Shown: one piece after another, positions 58,890 through 64,000 of the stretch
How the letters are laid out: each line of letters begins with the position of its first letter
Position numbering within the stretch: the stretch's first letter is position 1
NCBI RefSeq assembly: GCF_016920785.2
Contig: NW_024609857.1
Span: forward strand, 68,756,252 to 68,820,251
Reading direction: 5' to 3'
Length of the DNA: 64,000 nucleotides
Source: Ixodes scapularis
Taxonomy: Eukaryota; Arthropoda; Arachnida; Ixodida; Ixodidae
Made by a program: the position numbers and the translations under genes
The notes under the pieces: model-generated
Told to the model about the DNA's origin: nothing
Seen by the model: only the letters and a program-made list of their open reading frames with translations
Database searches by the model: none

Positions 58890-59336
58890 CTTTTTATGAG
58901 CATCTATATCCATGTACAGTGTGCACCTTCTTTAGTTCATGCTTTATTTTATATCTTCAAGCCCATCTTCAGGTAATACTTGTTTGACCCGCAGCCACAA
59001 TAACACCAAAGAACAAGTTTTGTTAGTTTGTCATTATTATTTCCAGTTATTTTAGTGTTCAAATTCCAGTATCTTTATCTAATATTTTTTTTCTCATTAT
59101 TTATAATGAATGCCTCTTGTCTACAGCTAAATGATAACTTGTTAGACCAGCAGCCAGAATTGCACAACACGAGAAGTGATTATCATTTCGTTATTTTATT
59201 TTTCAATTTTAGTACCCTCGTCTTGTTTGATTTTTATTGTTTCCAGCCATTTTGCTTAGGAGCCCTGACAAGCCCAAATTCATACTTTCTTTGTCTAAAT
59301 AAGAAAAAATAGAAAGAAAAATCTCGAAAGAAGCAT
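58890..59336. other. 3' flank of gene D, no gene seen
   Basis: AT-rich. No exon is supported. The nearest AATAAA to the gene D stop is at 59655-59660. Confidence 0.35.
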
Positions 59337-59543
59337 TCTAGCACGCTAACAGGCCCTTTAAAAGCCCCAGTCTTCGTTTCTCGTCTGGGCTCCTCCTTTC
59401 ATTTATCTAGGGACGTCACAGGAAGCCTTGTCGCTGTCATTCCTCAAGGCTTTCCCATGACGTCCCTCAATAACCGAAAGGAGGAGCCCAGATGGGAAAC
59501 ATGGCCCGGGATTTTTGAAGGGTCCACTAGCGTGCTAGGAACT
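59337..59543. repeat. Foldback MITE
   Basis: Inverted ends CTAGCACGCTAACAGGCCCTT and, inverted, CTAGCACGCTAGTGGACCCTT. The inner arms are CTGGGCTCCTCCTTTC and GAAAGGAGGAGCCCAG. Confidence 0.6.
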
Positions 59544-59735
59544 TTTGTTTTGAGAGGAAATTACCTTCTTAGGTATTTTTTTTTATTTTTTAGGACAAAA
59601 ATTTGAAGTTTGGCCTTTAATTGATTCAGAGTGCTGTTTTTGCTTGTTCTATTCAATAAATATTTTGGCTGGTACTTTCTGCCTACTCTTCTGTTAAAAT
59701 AATTCTAATTTTTTGTGTGTGTTGGTTTCATGGTT

Positions 59736-59900
59736 TTGAAGGAGCCTGCGCAGCATCCATCGCAAGCCAGTTCTGAATTTGCATGGGTGACCCCAAAAAG
59801 GCCGGTCAGCTATCAAGCATCGCCTAATGGTACTTTGAATACACGGTGCTCTAATCACATGCAGCAAACATTAAAAAGAATAAGCACCCCAGGTGAATGA
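59736..59900 (+). other. Exon-like open stretch after gene D
   Basis: Open frame (HPSQASSEFAWVTPKRPVSY) that ends at a donor-like CCAG|GTGAAT. It could be an alternative exon of gene D or chance. No domain is recognised. Confidence 0.2.
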
Positions 59901-60206
59901 AACCAGCTGTATGCTCTTAGCAGTCGTGTCAAAATTTGTCACTATATTTTTCGTTGTGACTAATTCTGTAAAATTAATTAAGTCAGCTCTTTAAATATTG
60001 GTTTAAGAGCTGAACTGTGATTAGCAATGTTGTAGAGCATCAGGAGAAAGCTACAATTATACTGTTTAAAACAAGGTGCGGTTTCTGTAGTCCTGTTTAC
60101 AAAACAAAAAATACCTCAGGAATTTTAAAATGCCCTTTGACCACCCACCTTGCGATAGCAATCTGTGTGCCTTGGTTCATGGGTGTTTTTTCTTGCTTTT
60201 CAAAGA

Positions 60207-61188
60207 AGACTATACTTCGTTTCAGCTTCCGTCCGAGCGCAGCCAAAGCTACGTGTGGCCGGAGCCAATCACACGCCGGCAATAGGTCACGCGATCTCGC
60301 CTGCACTTTTGTATCACTCCGGTGCGCCGCTGGTCGTCTGCGCCGCCAGCGCTCGCCGAGTATTTCGTCTGTTACGGACGTATCAACGGTATCGTCTGCT
60401 GCAGGTTTAAAAAGTGCCTTTTCACGTTCTGAAATTTAGTCACAGGGGATGTCAGTACGTAGGCTGGCCGCTGGCGTCAGTGTCCGCGAGCTTTCCACCT
60501 TTTCGGCATATAGTTTCAAGATGTAAGTACACATTGCAAGCTGCCCGATATGACCCGGCCGTTGATGTTTCCTTGTATTGTCTAGATATACCAGGGCTCG
60601 AAACGCAGTCCTTTCCACCAGCTTCTCGGCGTTCAATGTGATCGGCAGGTAAGGGGGTGCCCTGATTTCGCCGCGTATCAGTGAATTTTAGTGGCCCAGA
60701 CGCTTTTCTTGTTTACAACGCATTCGCGGTACAACACGGCCGGAGTCTCCTGCCGAATCTGAAAGTAGACATTCGATCACGACCTCTCGCGCCTGACGCC
60801 GAAACGTGCCTTTGCGAAAGGACGCTTTGAAGCGACTCTGTGTGGAAAGCAGCGAAGCACATGATTCGACCATTAAGGGAACGAAATCACTCAGAGAAAC
60901 CGAGCACTGAAGCCGTGTTGCCAGCGGATGTACGTGTTTTCACCAAACCACATGCATTTACATAAAATCATAAAAACAAACTTCAGATATTTATTTTCTT
61001 TAGTTGCAAATTATTCTTAGCAGTACACATCTGGAATATTGTGCAATGTTTATGCACAAAACAGTTATTTAAAAAAACAATACTTTTGCGAACTACTTTG
61101 TGGTGCGTAGGAATGCTCTTCTCAAAGTTGCGAGCCGTCCCTCAGCCTTTGGCTGCGCTCGGACGGAAGCTGAAACGAAGTATAGTCA
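60207..61188. mobile_element. TIR element of about 1 kb
   Basis: About 45 bases of near-perfect inverted ends (GACTATACTTCGTTTCAGC at the left, its inverse at 61170-61188). The GC-rich interior has no recognised gene. The target duplication is unclear. Confidence 0.55.
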
Positions 61189-61440
61189 AAGCACACACTG
61201 TTGTAAAAATCATAATCAATCATTTCTCATGACATTCTAAAATTTCAAATATCACTTGAGCTCCTAGACCAATAAATAAAAGGTTTATCAATTAATTTTA
61301 CCTAATTAGTTAACCACAATGAAATAAATAGGGACATTTTCTGAAGATGTCTGCATCATCATATAGTTGCTTTTATCCGTCTAGTGTTTCATTATTTCAT
61401 GAAATTCGCTGCATGTTATCTGAGGCACCCTGTATATATA

Positions 61441-62214
61441 CAGGGTGTTTCACGAAAGGTGCACAAATTCGATATTGTGAAAACTATGCGTCGCAATAAG
61501 AAACAACATTATTTTCGTCCTGGGCCAGGGGCCTATTTAAGAAAATTATTAGAGTCCGGGATAATTAGATTGCTAATTTTTTTGCGTAATTAACCTTTTA
61601 ATATTGGGCATGGTTTCAATTAAAAAATTGCTCAGCATCATCGAAAAACACTAAATCAACAAATTCAGAACGATAGAATGCATGCACAGCATTCTACGGC
61701 TTTCTGAAAAACAGCACAAATTCGACGGGCTTTTAAGTTCCGGTTTGCTATCAGAGTGCATCTCGGGCTAGACGGCACTGCGCCCCGTGGAGTAATAGTG
61801 CAACCAGCCTCTGCTGCGTCGGGCAATGACAGCGCAGCAAAGGTTGGTTGCACTATTTCTACACGGGGCGCGGTGCCATCAGGGCCGAGATGCGCTCTGA
61901 TAGCAAACCGGAACTTAAAAGCCCGTTGAATTTGTGCTGTTTTTCAGAAAGCCGTAAAATGCTCCGCGTGCATTCTATCGTTCTGCAATTTGTCGATTTA
62001 GTGTCTTTCGATGATGCTGAGCAATGTTTTCATTGAAACCATGCCCAATATTAAAGAGTTAATTATGCAAAAAAATTAGCAATCTAATTATCCCAAACTC
62101 TAATGCTCCTAAATAGGCCCCTGGCCCAGGACGAAAATGACACAAGTCTTTTTTTTTGTTGCGACGCTTAGTTTTTGCAATATCGAATTTGTCCACCTTT
62201 CGTGGAACACCCTG
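61441..62214. mobile_element. Long-armed foldback MITE, mariner-like ends
   Basis: 774 bases with TA flanks (61439-61440, 62215-62216). The ends are CAGGGTGTTTCACGAAAG and, inverted, CAGGGTGTTCCACGAAAG. The two arms, each near 370 bases, are inverted copies along almost their whole length, around a short centre at about 61825. No protein. Confidence 0.8.
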
Positions 62215-62764
62215 TATGGTATTTCTGAACTTCATTAATGATCAAACGCTTCCTTGACGATATGCATTGACTGAACCAGTAGGGTGCCTTTATCCCAGAA
62301 AGGTCCCCATGCAGTCCTTAGGACTGACAGCTCAGGATGTTCTCAGGACATGATGGGTCTGGACAAAAAGATCATTTGAGGATCATTCGAGACTCTTTCA
62401 AGATGTCCTCGGGACTACCCATCATCCTGGACTCGACATCCACAGTACATCCTCAGGATGCCATTGCGTTGACTGGGTATTACCAACACATTCGACGTGA
62501 CTTTAAGGAACGCTTTTCTTCCAAAAACACAAGTGCACTCCAGCAAACCGATAAAAAAAAGCTATTGACGTCTGTTCTGCGGCTGTCAATTCGCCACAGT
62601 GCATATATGCGCGGGAAGAAGAGCACTCAAAAGAGTTAACTTACTCGCCTGAATAGACCGCGCACATCGAGAAATATAGTTTAACTCCCATGTGCTGTCC
62701 GTCTTGAACACCACAACTACTTTGTGCAATAACTTAAATACAGCAAAATAATTAATTTTTCCAG

Positions 62765-63016
62765 ACTGTACGGCAGTCAGTGGCACCTCAATCAAGAGCC
62801 TCCTTGCCCTCTGGCAATAGCCTTCGCCAAAGGGTGAGGAGGGCACGAAGACGTCAGCTGCCAGAAGAACCGGGCTCCCACGAGAGCTTTGTCCTCAACT
62901 GGACATTTGCAACGACATGTGATGGAGAACAGTTCCTGTGGTTGGACAGAACAGGCACAAATGAAGGGAGAACCTTGATTTTCACCACACAGGAAAATTT
63001 AGAGCTTCTGTCATAG
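62765..63016 (+). pseudogene. MULE-type transposase N-terminal fragment
   Basis: After a possible acceptor near 62777 the frame encodes a basic stretch and then FVLNWTFATTCDGEQFLWLD and LIFTTQENLELLS, stopping at 63016. This resembles the region just before the catalytic domain of FLYWCH/MULE transposases. The catalytic part is absent. It lies outside the right end of the gene D unit. Confidence 0.35.
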
Positions 63017-63918
63017 GTACTTTTCATTAAGACAGACAGCTTTTGATGCACCAAACAGTGCAGAAGTGTTATTCTATCAAACCAAGAAATAAGCAAAACC
63101 TACAGGTACTATTAAAGCATTGTTTATGTATATGCAACATATTGATTAAAAATAACTATTTGATTACAGGATTTTGATGAATGGTTTATCAAGGTGAATT
63201 AGAAAATTAAACTAGATATAAACAAAAGCAAACAAATCAATATTCATTTAATGAAAGGGTATGTAAATGAACCATGGCATTATGAACATTTATATAATGA
63301 CGATGAACTCAGTTTTCCTTTAATAAAAAAAAGTGTTGGTAAAACAGAAATATTATTTATTTATTTATTGATACTGTTAGCCCTATCACAGGGCCATTAC
63401 AGGAGTGGAAGGCACAAACGATAAAAGGCGTAGGGATACAAGATGTAAATACACACAGTTCTCGCATTTCGCTTGGTTTCATAAAAAAAATAATAATAAG
63501 TATTATCATCCCCTGTTCACAAAAAAGTCCAGGATTTGGGTCATTGATTTGGTGCATGTAAAACATTTCTTACACTTTGATGTGCACATATATGCACAAT
63601 AGCTGAAGTATAGGATAGGCACTCTCTTGTATTCAACTCATACATGTGACTGCTAAAGAGTACTTTCTCGCAGTCTGATTTCGTCCATATGCGGTTCCTA
63701 AAGGCCATAAAATAATACATAAAACCGGTGGTTGAGCATTTCTGCTCACTGTGTCCTGCACAGTACATCTACTACAAAACTATCACAAACATATCCAATA
63801 TAAATTTCGCTCTAGTAGCCCAGAAGAACTGATTAGTCTATGAGAAAATTGAGTACGATATTGCTTTTCCAACTGGCAAGACCATTTTTCTATAGGACTC
63901 CACAAATATCATACTTAC
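63017..63918. other. AT-rich stretch, no gene seen
   Basis: No coding sequence, repeat or RNA gene was recognised. Confidence 0.3.
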
Positions 63919-64000
63919 GAGGGGGGACCCAAAAAAAACCGAACTAAATTTTTTTGCACTTATTTATTCCCATTTCAAGTACAAACGTTCAATCTTCTTC
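63919..64000. mobile_element. Mariner-like terminus, cut by the window end
   Basis: ACGAGGGGGGACCCAAAAAA after a TA-rich stretch resembles the first bases of arthropod mariner elements (ACGAGG...CAAAAA). Too little is present to say more. Confidence 0.35.

Larger units (their letters stand above)
56447..62477. mobile_element. TIR unit carrying the DUF4806 gene D
   Basis: Left terminus CCCAGTCAAC at 56447, inverse GTTGACTGGG ending at 62477, and TA duplicated at 56445-56446 and 62478-62479. Inside both ends lie arrays of AGGAC/GTCCT and CATCCTCAGGATG palindromes (56463-56625 and 62300-62460). Contents are gene D and four smaller MITE or foldback insertions. There is no transposase. The design parallels the gene B unit, with different end sequences and a different palindrome. 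Confidence 0.7.

Noticed and set aside
62468..62520. LTGYYQH reading across the right TIR as a Gypsy reverse transcriptase
   Set aside because: Only seven residues match, and the sequence overlaps the TIR; the following residues do not match the family.

Overview
The window looks like arthropod nuclear DNA, most probably from a hard tick. Genes carry many small GT-AG and GC-AG introns. The DNA between exons is crowded with Tigger/pogo, Gypsy, I/Jockey-type LINE, CR1-like LINE, Penelope, piggyBac and MITE relics. I infer the tick assignment from the repeat families; no host housekeeping gene is present to fix the species.

The single-copy-looking genes belong to one theme. Two complete multi-exon genes on the + strand (A, 1453-12016; B, 14143-20900) encode BEND5-like proteins: a conserved N-terminal domain, a basic or coiled-coil middle, and a C-terminal BEN DNA-binding domain. 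A third gene start (C, 35680-39229) keeps the N-terminal domain and coiled coil but has frame breaks and no BEN exon. A fourth gene (D, 57141-58889) encodes a DUF4806 protein.

The most interesting structure is how these genes are packaged. Gene B lies between terminal inverted repeats (TIRs; CCAGGTGAAAAT) at 12684 and 23315, each backed by an array of short palindromes. The outside flanks are two pieces of one minus-strand LINE, so a unit of about 10.6 kb has jumped into that LINE. Gene D lies inside a second unit (56447-62477) with TIR CCCAGTCAAC, a TA target duplication and its own palindrome arrays. Gene A sits just inside a third right-hand end (12425) with yet another palindrome array, next to the same LINE. 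I read these as large transposable units that carry BEND5-like or DUF4806 genes and have palindromic subterminal arrays. A THAP-like fragment lies just inside the left array of the gene B unit. No intact transposase was found inside any unit.

Layout: 1-12.4 kb, gene A and the right end of its unit. 12.4-12.7 kb, LINE remnant. 12.7-23.3 kb, gene B unit. 23.3-28.1 kb, the rest of the LINE (minus strand). 28.1-30.3 kb, Gypsy pol and LTR. 30.4-33.4 kb, CR1-like LINE split by a dead Tigger. 33.4-35.3 kb, Penelope-like element with a hammerhead-type core. 35.7-39.2 kb, broken gene C with an intact Tigger in an intron. 40.3-44.5 kb, Gypsy relic split by an intact Tigger. 45-47.5 kb, minisatellite and repeats. 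47.5-53.9 kb, Tigger relic split by a nearly full Gypsy element. 54-55.7 kb, piggyBac relic inside a retroelement gag fragment. 56.4-62.5 kb, gene D unit. 62.5-64 kb, MULE-like scrap and a mariner-like end.
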